This document shows, in pieces, positions 16,533 to 25,250 of a stretch of 64,000 bases of DNA. The translations under genes and the position numbers were made by a program. Numbering within the stretch: the first letter of the stretch is position 1; each line of letters opens with the position of its first letter. This stretch comes from Antrihabitans spumae (GTDB lineage: Bacteria > Actinomycetota > Actinomycetes > Mycobacteriales > Mycobacteriaceae): contig NZ_JBIMSN010000042.1 in the NCBI RefSeq assembly GCF_043944905.1, positions 62,001 through 126,000 of the forward strand. The letters are read 5' to 3'. The notes below the pieces were generated by a model. It did no database searches. It saw nothing but the letters and a program-made list of their open reading frames with translations, and was not told the origin of the DNA.

Positions 16533-17240
16533 TCATACCCGCGGCCGCAGGGCAGCGAACTCGTCGGTGACGCGGATCTGTGAATCGGTGAACCGGTACA
16601 TCGCGGCCGGTCGACCACCTGCCGGTCCGGGGGAGGACGTCGTCCCTGTCGGTGTGATCACCTTGCGGCGGCTGAGGACGCGCTGCAGGTTGGTGGTGTC
16701 CACGTCGTATCCAAGTGCAGCGCAATAGATTTCGCGCAGTGTGGACATGGTGAACGTCGGCGGTGCGAGGGCGAATGCGATGTTCGTATAGGACAGCTTG
16801 GCGGCCAGCCGTGTCCGTGCGTGTTCGACGACGATGCTGTGGTCGAACGACATCTCCGGCAGCGACCACACAGAGTGCCAGCGGGTGTCGGGCGGTAGTT
16901 GCGGATCGGTGGTCAACGGCACCAACCCGAGGAACGTCGACGCGATCCTTCGTGGGCCAGGCACGCGGCAGGGATCGCTGAAAACCGACAGCTGCTCGAG
17001 ATGGGCAAGGTTGCGGACGTCGACCTTTTCGGCGAGTTGCCGTCGCGCCGATGTGGTGAGGTCTTCGTCGTCGCGAAGCTTTCCGCCGGGCAGCGACCAG
17101 GTCCCGGCTTGCGGGTCCAGCGCGCGTTGCCAGAGTAGGACCGCGAGCTCGGCTCGCTCGTCGACTCCAGGACGCTCGTCGAAGTGTCTAACTTGGAACA
17201 CCGCGGTGAGCGATTCGTGGATGGTGCTACTATGAAGCAT
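16533..17240 (-). CDS. NrtR-like Nudix-domain regulator of NAD synthesis
   Basis: This 235-aa protein has an N-terminal Nudix domain (AVLLWQRALDPQAGTWSLPGGKL, continuing DEDLTTSARRQLAEKV) and a C-terminal winged-helix-like part (TFTMSTLREIYCAALGYDVD, then LQRVLSRRKVITPTG). The Nudix box is degenerate: REXXEE reads RRQLAEK, so one catalytic Glu pair is incomplete, as expected for the NrtR regulators that sense ADP-ribose instead of hydrolysing it. It is divergent from nadABC and faces a palindrome at 17241-17263. The same arrangement (Rv1593c-nadABC) exists in M. tuberculosis. I used ATG 17240; a longer frame would run into nadA. Confidence 0.87.
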   Translation of the reverse strand: MLHSSTIHESLTAVFQVRHFDERPGVDERAELAVLLWQRALDPQAGTWSLPGGKLRDDEDLTTSARRQLAEKVDVRNLAHLEQLSVFSDPCRVPGPRRIASTFLGLVPLTTDPQLPPDTRWHSVWSLPEMSFDHSIVVEHARTRLAAKLSYTNIAFALAPPTFTMSTLREIYCAALGYDVDTTNLQRVLSRRKVITPTGTTSSPGPAGGRPAAMYRFTDSQIRVTDEFAALRPRV

Positions 17241-17263
17241 GTTTTCGATCCTAAGTCGAAAAC
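17241..17263. promoter_or_regulatory. Candidate operator for the Nudix regulator
   Basis: GTTTTCGA and TCGAAAAC form a perfect 8-bp inverted repeat around a 7-bp spacer (TCCTAAG). It abuts the start codon of the Nudix regulator and lies 50 bp before nadA. Size, symmetry and position suit a dimeric repressor controlling both directions. I am not certain that this matches the published mycobacterial NrtR consensus. Confidence 0.6.
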
Positions 17264-17313
17264 CTCGAGAACGCGAACTCGGCACAGCCACCGGGGACGT
17301 GGAAGGAGTCGAC

Positions 17314-18339
17314 ATGGCGACGACACTGCTGGAATCTCAGATCGTGGACGGCCCGGGTGGGTTCACCGGCCTGACCGGGACGCCGGAGTGGGCGAACGAG
17401 GTCAAGCGACTCGCACGTGAAGCCGATGCGACGATCCTCGCGCACAATTACCAACTGCCGGAGATCCAGGATGTTGCCGATCACGTCGGCGACTCGCTCG
17501 CTCTGTCGCGGATCGCTGCCGAGGCGACCGAGGGCACGATCATCTTCTGCGGTGTCCACTTCATGGCAGAGACCGCGAAGATCCTCAGCCCGACCAAGAC
17601 GGTGCTGATTCCCGATGCGCGCGCAGGGTGCTCGCTGGCCGACTCCATCAACGCCGACGATCTCCGCGCCTGGAAGGCGGAGTTCCCTGACGCAGTCGTC
17701 GTCTCCTACGTGAACACCACTGCCGAGGTCAAAGCGTTGACCGACATCTGCTGCACGTCGTCCAACGCCGTCGACGTCGTCGCGTCCGTCGATCCGGATC
17801 GTGACGTGCTCTTCCTTCCCGACCAGTTCCTCGGCGCGCACGTCAAGCGCATCACCGGCCGCAAGAACCTGCACATCTGGGCAGGGGAGTGCCACGTACA
17901 CGCCGGCATCAACGGCGACGAACTGACGGCACAGGCAAAGGCGCACCCCAACGCGGAACTGTTCGTGCACCCCGAATGCGGTTGCGCCACATCGGCTCTC
18001 TATCTCGCGGGCGAAGGGGCCTTCCCAGCCGATCGTGTGCACATCCTGTCCACCGGCGGCATGATCGACGCCGCCAAGGTCGCGAAGTCGAAGGAAGTGC
18101 TTGTCGCGACCGAGATCGGGATGTTGCACCAACTCCGAAAAGCCGCACCCGGCATCGACTTCCAGGCGGTCAACGACCGTGCGTCCTGCAAGTACATGAA
18201 GATGATCACTCCAGCGGCGCTGTTGCGTTGCTTGATCGAAGGCAAGGACGAGGTGCACGTCGACCCCGAAACTGCCGAGTTGGCGCGGGGTTCCGTGCAG
18301 CGAATGATCGAGATCGGCACTCCTGGCGGGGGCGAGTGA
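17314..18339 (+). CDS. nadA: Quinolinate synthase
   Basis: NadA condenses iminoaspartate with dihydroxyacetone phosphate to quinolinate using a [4Fe-4S] cluster. It is 341 aa. The three cluster cysteines are visible in IFCGVHFMAETAKIL, HPECGCATSALY and NDRASCKYMKMI, and the substrate-binding repeats include ILAHNYQLPEIQDVADHVGD. ATG 17314 has GGAG 6 nt upstream (AAGGAGTCGACATG); extension upstream would overlap the operator. The stop overlaps nadB as GTGA. Confidence 0.97.
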   Translation: MATTLLESQIVDGPGGFTGLTGTPEWANEVKRLAREADATILAHNYQLPEIQDVADHVGDSLALSRIAAEATEGTIIFCGVHFMAETAKILSPTKTVLIPDARAGCSLADSINADDLRAWKAEFPDAVVVSYVNTTAEVKALTDICCTSSNAVDVVASVDPDRDVLFLPDQFLGAHVKRITGRKNLHIWAGECHVHAGINGDELTAQAKAHPNAELFVHPECGCATSALYLAGEGAFPADRVHILSTGGMIDAAKVAKSKEVLVATEIGMLHQLRKAAPGIDFQAVNDRASCKYMKMITPAALLRCLIEGKDEVHVDPETAELARGSVQRMIEIGTPGGGE

Positions 18340-19973
18340 CAACGGGATCGGGGGGGACCGGGGGAGCTCTGACACCCGACCAGATCACTGCGGGCGCATG
18401 GTTCGCGGACCGCAGGCTGCCGATCTCGTGGGAAGCCGAAGCCGATCTCATCGTCGTCGGCGGTGGCGTCGCAGGGCTGACGGCTGCCCGCGCGGCATCG
18501 CTGCGCGGGTTGCGCGTCCTGACCCTGAGCAAAGGCGGACCGACCGACACGTCGACGCAATACGCGCAGGGCGGCATCGCCGTCGTCGCGCCGAAGCGCG
18601 ATTCGGTTGCGTCCCACGTGAAGGACACGATGGAAGCCGGTGCGGGTCTCTGCGACCTTGCTGCGGTCGAATCCATCGTGTCCGGTGGTCAGGACGCCAT
18701 CGCATCGTTGACCGACCTCGGAGCCGTGTTCGATCTCGGTCGAGACGGCAAGGTCTCGCGGACCCGAGAAGGCGGCCACAGCACGCGCCGCATCATTCAC
18801 GCGGGCGGCGACGCGACCGGTGCCGAAGTGCAGCGCGCTCTCAACGCGGCAGGCCTGCCGGTCTTGTTCGGCGCTGCTGCGGCACGGATCGTCACCGACC
18901 CGATGTCGGGAGTGCAAGGTGTAATCGTGCTGTCCGACAAGGGTTACGGCGTCGTACATGCGCCCTCGGTACTGCTCGCTACGGGTGGGCTCGGTCAGCT
19001 GTACGCGTGCAGCACCAACCCACCCGGTGCGACGGCAGACGGAGTGGCGCTCGCACTCGACGCCGGCGCGACTGTCGCCGACATCGAGTTCGTTCAGTTC
19101 CACCCGACTGTGTTGTTCGCATCCGGTGGGGTCGGTCGACGCCCGTTGATCAGCGAAGCGGTCCGTGGTGAAGGCGCGAAGCTGGTTGATACCGAGGGTA
19201 ATTCGGTGACGGCCGGTGTACATCCGCGCGGAGATCTCGCCCCGCGCGACGTGGTGTCGAAGGCTATCGCAGCTCGCCTTCGACAGCTCGACACTGATCA
19301 CGTCTTCCTGGATGCACGCAGCATCGACGGCTTCGCGCAACGCTTTCCGACGATCACCGCATCCTGTCTCGCTGCCGGTATCGACCCGACCACGCAGCTG
19401 ATCCCGGTCGCCCCCGCGGCGCACTATCAGTGCGGCGGCGTCGTGACCGACGTGAACGGTCACACCGGTGTGCCCGGGCTGTATGCCGCGGGTGAGGTCG
19501 CACGCACAGGCCTGCACGGCGCAAATCGATTGGCGTCCAACAGTCTTCTCGAAGGGCTTGTCGTCGGCGAGCGTGCTGGCATCGCGGCAGCGGAACGCAA
19601 GGGCATCACCGCCCAGGTACGTGACTCGGTGTTGTGGGCGACCGCGCGACTGCCTCGCGCGCACGTCCAGCAGTTGATGACGGACAACGCAGGGGTCGTT
19701 CGCGACAATGCCGGTCTGACGAATGCCTATACCCAACTGGTCGCGGCTCCGAAATGGGGATCGGGAGACGTTACGGCGCTCGAAGATTCGGCACTCACCG
19801 TCACAGCGAACGCGTTGGTCCTCGCTGCCTCGGCTCGGCTGGAAAGCCGCGGCTGCCATACCCGGTCGGACTATACGGAAACCAGTGACGTACAGCGGCA
19901 CAGCATTCCGATCCGGATGGACGAGGGCGGCGAACTTCGGATTTCCCAACAGACTCTTGAAAAGGTGCGCTGA
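18336..19973 (+). CDS. nadB: L-aspartate oxidase
   Basis: NadB oxidises L-aspartate to iminoaspartate with FAD, feeding NadA directly because the product is unstable. It is 545 aa from GTG 18336. The FAD site DLIVVGGGVAGLTAARAAS is near residue 41; TQYAQGGIAVV, GGHSTRRIIHAGGD and HYQCGGVVTDVNG follow the succinate dehydrogenase/fumarate reductase flavoprotein pattern. The N-terminus carries about 20 extra residues compared with the FAD domain start (TGSGGTGGALTPDQ), so a later start is conceivable. The gene overlaps nadA and is one base from nadC. Confidence 0.96.
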   Translation: MTTGSGGTGGALTPDQITAGAWFADRRLPISWEAEADLIVVGGGVAGLTAARAASLRGLRVLTLSKGGPTDTSTQYAQGGIAVVAPKRDSVASHVKDTMEAGAGLCDLAAVESIVSGGQDAIASLTDLGAVFDLGRDGKVSRTREGGHSTRRIIHAGGDATGAEVQRALNAAGLPVLFGAAAARIVTDPMSGVQGVIVLSDKGYGVVHAPSVLLATGGLGQLYACSTNPPGATADGVALALDAGATVADIEFVQFHPTVLFASGGVGRRPLISEAVRGEGAKLVDTEGNSVTAGVHPRGDLAPRDVVSKAIAARLRQLDTDHVFLDARSIDGFAQRFPTITASCLAAGIDPTTQLIPVAPAAHYQCGGVVTDVNGHTGVPGLYAAGEVARTGLHGANRLASNSLLEGLVVGERAGIAAAERKGITAQVRDSVLWATARLPRAHVQQLMTDNAGVVRDNAGLTNAYTQLVAAPKWGSGDVTALEDSALTVTANALVLAASARLESRGCHTRSDYTETSDVQRHSIPIRMDEGGELRISQQTLEKVR

Positions 19974-19974
19974 G

Positions 19975-20847
19975 ATGGTCGAAGACTCTCTATCACTCGA
20001 CTCGGATTTGCTCGAAGACGTGATGCGGGTGATCCGGACCGCTTTGGAAGAAGACCTCCGCTACGGACCCGACGTGACCAGTGCCGCAACCGTTCCCGAG
20101 GATGCGGTTGCAAAGGCGTCCGTCGTGTCGCGTTCGCCGGGAACCGTCGCCGGGATCGACGTCGGGCTGCTCGTACTCGACGAGGTGATCGGCGCAGGCA
20201 AGTACGAGGTCACCGAACGACTGCTCGACGGCGCCCGAGTCGACAAGGGCACCACGGTGCTGAGCGTGCTGGCGCCGACTCGGCAACTGCTCACCGCCGA
20301 GCGCACGATGCTGAACTTGTTGTGCCACATGTCCGGTATCGCAACCGCGACCGCAGAGTGGGTCGATGCCGTCGAAGGAACCCACTGCAAGATTCGCGAC
20401 ACCCGCAAGACACTCCCCGGACTCCGTGCCGTCGAGAAGTACGCCGTCCGGATGGGTGGCGGCGTCAATCACCGCATGGGCCTGGGCGATGCCGCTTTGA
20501 TCAAGGACAACCACGTTGTCGCGGCGGGGTCGGTCGTCGCGGCCCTGCGTGCTGTGCGTGAGCTTCGCCCCGACATCGCGTGCGAGGTGGAGGTCGACAG
20601 CCTCGAACAACTCGATGCCGTCCTCGCCGAGAACGTCGAACTGGTCTTGCTCGACAACTTTCCGCTCTGGCAGACCCAGATGGCCGTGCAGCGCCGCAAC
20701 ACCAACGCGCCGCAGACCAAGCTCGAATCGTCGGGCGGTCTGACACTCGACGTCGCAGCCGAATACGCAAGCACCGGCGTCGACTACCTGGCAATCGGTG
20801 CGTTGACGCACTCGGTCTCGGTCCTCGACCTCGGTCTGGACATGTGA
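19975..20847 (+). CDS. nadC: Nicotinate-nucleotide pyrophosphorylase (carboxylating)
   Basis: NadC converts quinolinate and PRPP to nicotinate mononucleotide with CO2 release, closing the de novo NAD pathway. It is 290 aa. Family motifs are EEDLRYGPDVTS, TERTMLNLLCHMSGIAT (seen as AERTMLNLLCHM), KIRDTRKTLPGLRAVEKYAV, and LESSGGLTLDVAAEYASTGV. ATG 19975 follows the nadB stop by one base. An imperfect hairpin follows the stop. Confidence 0.97.
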   Translation: MVEDSLSLDSDLLEDVMRVIRTALEEDLRYGPDVTSAATVPEDAVAKASVVSRSPGTVAGIDVGLLVLDEVIGAGKYEVTERLLDGARVDKGTTVLSVLAPTRQLLTAERTMLNLLCHMSGIATATAEWVDAVEGTHCKIRDTRKTLPGLRAVEKYAVRMGGGVNHRMGLGDAALIKDNHVVAAGSVVAALRAVRELRPDIACEVEVDSLEQLDAVLAENVELVLLDNFPLWQTQMAVQRRNTNAPQTKLESSGGLTLDVAAEYASTGVDYLAIGALTHSVSVLDLGLDM

Positions 20848-20850
20848 GTC

Positions 20851-20884
20851 GGCCCGGACGGCCGATCAGTCGGCTCGGTCGGGC
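20851..20884. terminator. Imperfect hairpin after nadC
   Basis: The outer arms GGCCCG/CGGGCC and inner arms GCCGA/TCGGC enclose a TCAG loop, with mismatches between the two stems. It starts 4 nt after the nadC stop and lies before hisD. There is no T-run, as often in actinobacteria, so terminator activity is inferred from position and structure only. Confidence 0.45.
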
Positions 20885-20976
20885 CGCGAATGCGCTGGAA
20901 GTATCCTTGTAGTGCGCCAAGGGCGTCCCAAGGACGTTAAGGCCCTGTCCGGTGCGTCAGTCTCGAGAGGAAACCG

Positions 20977-22338
20977 ATGCCAGCCCGTACCCAGCTCGCC
21001 CGCGTCGATCTGCGCGGTCGAACCACCACAACGGCCGAACTTCGTGCCGCGCTACCGCGTGGCGGAGTGGACGTGGACTCGGTACTGCATCAGGTTCGTC
21101 CCGTGGTCGAGGCCATTCGCGACCGCGGTGTCGAGGCGGCGAACGAGTTCAGCGAGAAGTTCGACGGCGTCGCCCCGACGACGGTCCGGGTGCCGGCAGA
21201 CCAGTTGCAGCGCGCTCTCGACGAGCTCGATCCCGCGATTCGCGCGGCACTCGAGGTTGCGATCGAGCGCACGCGCCTGGTCCACGCCGACCAGCGGCGG
21301 ACCGACAGGACGACCCAGGTGGTCCCCGGGGGCACCGTCACCGAACGCTGGATTCCTGTTGCTCGGGTGGGCCTCTACGTGCCCGGCGGCAACGCTGTCT
21401 ACCCGTCGAGCGTCGTGATGAACGTAGTTCCGGCCCAGACGGCAGGGGTCGACTCCCTCGTCGTCGCATCGCCGCCGCAGGCGCAGTTCGGCGGTCTGCC
21501 CCACCCGACGATCCTGGCTGCAGCCAAATTGCTGGGCGTGGACGAGGTGTGGGCGGTCGGTGGCGCACAGGCGGTCGCGCTACTCACCTACGGCGGAACC
21601 GATACCGACTCTGCCGAACTCGAACCCGTCGACCTCATCACCGGGCCAGGCAACATCTACGTCACCGCAGCCAAGCGGCTGTGCCGCGGCCTGGTCGGTA
21701 TCGATGCCGAGGCGGGCCCGACCGAGATCGCGATCTTGGCCGATGCGACCGCCGACCCTGTTCACGTTGCCGCCGACCTCATCAGTCAGGCCGAGCACGA
21801 CGTCCTCGCCGCAAGCGTGCTCGTCACCGACAGTGTCGAACTCGCCGATGCCGTCGACGACGCTCTCACAGCCCAACTCGACGTCACCAAACACCAGGAG
21901 CGCGTGGCAACAGCCCTGTCCGGCAGGCAATCCGGGACCGTACTCGTCCCGAACATCGACGAAGGCCTACGTGTCGTCAACGCCTACGCCGCCGAGCACC
22001 TCGAGATTCAGACCGCCGACGCCTCCGCCGTTGCGGCGCGAGTGACAAGTGCCGGAGCGGTTTTCGTCGGGCCCTGGTCGCCCGTGAGCCTCGGCGACTA
22101 CTGCGCAGGCTCCAATCACGTGCTGCCGACCGCAGGTTGCGCGCGGCACTCGTCCGGATTGAGTGTGCAGACATTCCTTCGGGGCATCCACGTCGTCGAC
22201 TACTCGGAAGCCGCACTCGACGAGGTCGCCGGTCATGTCGTGACGCTCGCGAACGCGGAAGATCTTCCAGCACACGGTGAAGCGGTTCGGCTGCGGTTCG
22301 AGAGCCTGGCCGGTGGGCCGCGACAGGATCAGCGGTGA
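20977..22338 (+). CDS. hisD: Histidinol dehydrogenase
   Basis: HisD performs the last two oxidations of histidine synthesis (histidinol to histidine) with NAD+ and zinc. It is 453 aa. Seen motifs are VARVGLYVPGGNAVYPSSVVMN, GPGNIYVTAAKRLC, ISQAEHDVLA and GSNHVLPTAGCARHSSGLSV. The ATG follows GAGAGGAAACCG, a good ribosome site. It heads the his cluster after 129 bp of non-coding sequence, and its stop overlaps hisC as GTGA. Confidence 0.98.
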   Translation: MPARTQLARVDLRGRTTTTAELRAALPRGGVDVDSVLHQVRPVVEAIRDRGVEAANEFSEKFDGVAPTTVRVPADQLQRALDELDPAIRAALEVAIERTRLVHADQRRTDRTTQVVPGGTVTERWIPVARVGLYVPGGNAVYPSSVVMNVVPAQTAGVDSLVVASPPQAQFGGLPHPTILAAAKLLGVDEVWAVGGAQAVALLTYGGTDTDSAELEPVDLITGPGNIYVTAAKRLCRGLVGIDAEAGPTEIAILADATADPVHVAADLISQAEHDVLAASVLVTDSVELADAVDDALTAQLDVTKHQERVATALSGRQSGTVLVPNIDEGLRVVNAYAAEHLEIQTADASAVAARVTSAGAVFVGPWSPVSLGDYCAGSNHVLPTAGCARHSSGLSVQTFLRGIHVVDYSEAALDEVAGHVVTLANAEDLPAHGEAVRLRFESLAGGPRQDQR

Positions 22339-23471
22339 ACCCGGCTCCGGGCTCCGGTGTACACCTCGACCAACTGCCGATTCGCGAAAGTCTGCGTGGC
22401 AAAACGCCGTACGGTGCACCGCAATTGACCGTGCCGGTGCAGTTGAACACCAACGAGAACCCGCACCCGCCGACGCAGGCTCTGATCGACGATGTCGCGG
22501 AATCGGTTCGTACAGCGGCTGCCGAACTGCACCGCTACCCGGACCGTGATGCTGTCGCATTGCGTACCGACCTCGCGGCGTACCTCCGAACTCAGACCGG
22601 TGTTGACGTGCAGACGGCGAACGTGTGGGCGGCCAACGGCTCCAACGAAATTCTGCTGCAACTGCTGCAGGCCTTCGGCGGACCGGGACGCAGTGCCCTC
22701 GGTTTCGTCCCGTCGTATTCGATGCACCCGATCATTTCGACCGGCATCAACACCGAATGGATCGAAGCCAAACGCAACGGCGACTTCTCTCTCGATATCG
22801 ACTACGCGGTGCTGGCGATAACCGAACGTCGACCCGACGTCGTTTTCGTGACGAGTCCGAACAACCCGACCGGACACAGCATTCCGCTCGAAGGCCTCGA
22901 GGCGATACTCGATGCCGCGCCTGGAATCGTGGTCTTGGACGAGGCTTACGGTGAATTTTCGGCAGCGCCGAGTGCGGTGACGTTGATCGACAAGTATCCG
23001 ACGAAGCTCGTCGTATCTCGAACGATGAGTAAGGCTTTCGCGTTTGCGGGCGGGAGGCTCGGCTATCTCGTCGCGGCTCCTGCCGTCATCGACGCAATGC
23101 TGTTGGTGCGCCTGCCGTATCACCTGTCGGTAGTCACGCAGGCCGCTGCTCGTGCCGCCCTCCGTCACGCGGACGAGACGCTCGGCAGCGTGGCAGAGCT
23201 TGCGGCGCAACGCGATCGGGTGATGGCGAGGTTGACCGAGCTCGGCTTCGACGTCGTCCCCAGTGATGCCAACTTCGTCCTCTACGGTCGCTTCGCCGAC
23301 GCACCGCGAGCGTGGCAGCACTATCTCGACGAGGGCGTGTTGATCCGCGACGTCGGTATCGAAGGATATTTGCGTGCGACCATTGGCCTGGCAGCGGAGA
23401 ATGACGAACTGTTGCGGGTCAGCGAGAAATTGGTTGCTACGGAAATTGCAAAAGAATGTGGAGCGAGCTGA
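22335..23471 (+). CDS. hisC: Histidinol-phosphate aminotransferase
   Basis: HisC is a fold-type I PLP aminotransferase that makes L-histidinol phosphate from imidazole-acetol phosphate. It is 378 aa. Motifs are LNTNENPHPPT, HRYPDRDAVALR, TSPNNPTGHSIP, VVLDEAYGEF and the PLP lysine in SRTMSKAFAFAGGRLGY. GTG 22335 overlaps the hisD stop, and the C-terminus overlaps the hisB ATG by one base. It may also serve aromatic amino-acid transamination, as some actinobacterial HisC do; that part is inference. Confidence 0.97.
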   Translation: MNPAPGSGVHLDQLPIRESLRGKTPYGAPQLTVPVQLNTNENPHPPTQALIDDVAESVRTAAAELHRYPDRDAVALRTDLAAYLRTQTGVDVQTANVWAANGSNEILLQLLQAFGGPGRSALGFVPSYSMHPIISTGINTEWIEAKRNGDFSLDIDYAVLAITERRPDVVFVTSPNNPTGHSIPLEGLEAILDAAPGIVVLDEAYGEFSAAPSAVTLIDKYPTKLVVSRTMSKAFAFAGGRLGYLVAAPAVIDAMLLVRLPYHLSVVTQAAARAALRHADETLGSVAELAAQRDRVMARLTELGFDVVPSDANFVLYGRFADAPRAWQHYLDEGVLIRDVGIEGYLRATIGLAAENDELLRVSEKLVATEIAKECGAS

Positions 23472-24091
23472 TGTCACGTAAAGCGAGAGTCGAACGTACG
23501 ACGAGGGAGTCGTCGATCGTCGTCGAGCTCGACCTCGACGGCACGGGCATCGTCGATATTTCCACCGGCGTGCCGTTCTACGACCACATGCTCACCGCAC
23601 TCGGCACGCACGCCAGTTTCGACCTGACAGTGCACGCCGAGGGCGACACCGAGATCGAATCGCATCACACGGTCGAGGACACCGCGATCGTCTTCGGCCA
23701 GGCGCTCGGCCAAGCACTGGGGGACAAGGTCGGCATCCGCCGATTCGGTGACTCCTACATTCCGATGGACGAGACGCTCGTGCACGCGGCCGTCGACGTG
23801 TCCGGTCGCCCCTACTGCATGCACACCGGCGAGCCGGATCACCTGCTGCACGCCATCATTCCCGGCGACCCGGCAAAGGGCGGCGCGCCCTACTCGACGG
23901 TGATCAACCGCCACGTGTTCGAGTCGATCGCACTCAATGCCCGTATAGCACTGCATGTTCGGGTGCTCTACGGCCGAGATCAACACCACATCACCGAGGC
24001 CGAATACAAGGCGGTTGCTCGTGCACTGCGGGCGGCGGTCGAGCCCGATCCACGGGTCAGCGGAGTGCCGTCCACCAAGGGCACTTTGTGA
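23471..24091 (+). CDS. hisB: Imidazoleglycerol-phosphate dehydratase
   Basis: This monofunctional HisB (206 aa) dehydrates imidazole-glycerol phosphate. It lacks the N-terminal phosphatase domain of enterobacterial HisB, so histidinol phosphatase activity must come from another protein. Metal-binding repeats are FYDHMLTALGTHASFDL and IESHHTVEDTAIVFGQAL in the first half and HVFESIALNARI, then EAEYKAVARALRAAV, in the second. ATG 23471 (MSRKARVERTT) overlaps the hisC stop by one base. Confidence 0.97.
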   Translation: MSRKARVERTTRESSIVVELDLDGTGIVDISTGVPFYDHMLTALGTHASFDLTVHAEGDTEIESHHTVEDTAIVFGQALGQALGDKVGIRRFGDSYIPMDETLVHAAVDVSGRPYCMHTGEPDHLLHAIIPGDPAKGGAPYSTVINRHVFESIALNARIALHVRVLYGRDQHHITEAEYKAVARALRAAVEPDPRVSGVPSTKGTL

Positions 24092-24098
24092 TGCGCTA

Positions 24099-25250
24099 GT
24101 GGCGTCCGAACCACGGCAGCCGTCGCTGCTCTCCATACGAGGACTGCCGACGATTCTTGGTATCGGTGCTGCGGTGTTCGGCGGTTGGGCGATGCTGCTT
24201 CCCGTTGTGCCGCTTGCGTTGTCGCTGTCCGGTGAGTCGGACGCGATTGCCGGTGCGAGCACGGCGGTGTTCATGGCGGCGACAGTTGCTGTGCAGTTGG
24301 CAACGCCGAAATTGTTGCGAGCGTGGGGTTATCGCCGTGTCCTCGCCGCAGGAGCCGCCTTGCTCGGCCTGCCCGCCTTTGCGCTGCTCCTGTCGACCGA
24401 CGCGATTCCGGTGCTCGGGATATCCGCAGTCCGCGGCATCGGGTTCGGGCTCATCACCGTCGCCGGCGCTGCCTTTGTCGCCGAGATCACGCCCGACCAT
24501 CAAATCGGACGGGCAAGCGCTGCAATCGGTATCGCATCGGCAGGTGGTCAGGTTGTCGGTCTGCCCGCAGGCTTGGCGCTCGTCGATCTCACCTCGACTG
24601 CTCCGGTTTTCGTCATCGGTGCCCTCATCCCGACGGTAGCCATGGCAGCGGTTGCCTTGTTGCCGGACGTGTATCCCAAGTCGAGCGGCGACGGCGAACG
24701 TCGGGTCCGGCTGCCGTTGACGGCTCTGCTCGGCCCACTGCTCGCGATGATCGTGCTGGCCGCAGCACTCGGTGGCGTCACCAGCCTCGTGCCCATCGCG
24801 ACCCATGACGTCGCGATCGTTGCGACTATCGCGTTGGCCGCGACGAGCGCATTTCAGGTTGCAGGTCGGTACGCGGCCGGAGCTCTGTCGGATCGGTTCG
24901 GTCCGGGGCGACTGCTCGTACCGTCGCTGGCCGTTGCCGCAACGGGGCTCGCGTTGCTCGCGTTTGCGCTGCACAGCGACGTCTGGGCACTTGGAGTGAT
25001 CGTGGGCGGGGCATTGCTCGGCCTCGGCTTCGGTGCCTGCCAGAACGACAGTCTCGTCGTCATCTTCGCTGCCGCCGGTCCCTACCGGCGCGGCTCGGCG
25101 AGCGCTGCGTGGAACATCGCGTACGACGGCGGCACCGGCATCGGTGCACTCTCGCTCGGGGTCCTCGCGACAGTGCAGGGTTACTCGTTGGCGTTCGTGG
25201 TTGCCGCCGTGGCAGTCGCGCTCGCCGTGCCCTTTACCCTTGTGGCATGA
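24099..25250 (+). CDS. Major facilitator superfamily transporter within the his operon
   Basis: This 383-aa protein has about 12 hydrophobic helices. MFS features include a basic first cytoplasmic loop region (TPKLLRAWGYRRVLAAGA) and the half-repeat GRYAAGALSDRFGPGRLLVPS near residue 250. GTG 24099 lies 7 nt after the hisB stop, and its end overlaps hisH as ATGA, so it is fully embedded in the operon. The substrate is unknown; export of an amino acid or pathway intermediate is a guess from context. M. tuberculosis has hisB directly followed by hisH, so this is an insertion relative to that order. Confidence 0.87.
   Translation: MASEPRQPSLLSIRGLPTILGIGAAVFGGWAMLLPVVPLALSLSGESDAIAGASTAVFMAATVAVQLATPKLLRAWGYRRVLAAGAALLGLPAFALLLSTDAIPVLGISAVRGIGFGLITVAGAAFVAEITPDHQIGRASAAIGIASAGGQVVGLPAGLALVDLTSTAPVFVIGALIPTVAMAAVALLPDVYPKSSGDGERRVRLPLTALLGPLLAMIVLAAALGGVTSLVPIATHDVAIVATIALAATSAFQVAGRYAAGALSDRFGPGRLLVPSLAVAATGLALLAFALHSDVWALGVIVGGALLGLGFGACQNDSLVVIFAAAGPYRRGSASAAWNIAYDGGTGIGALSLGVLATVQGYSLAFVVAAVAVALAVPFTLVA

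Noticed and set aside
18000..19949. Very long open frame antisense to nadB (649 codons)
   Set aside because: It is Arg/Asp/His-rich, has no recognisable motif and lies wholly opposite a clear L-aspartate oxidase; high GC makes such antisense frames common.
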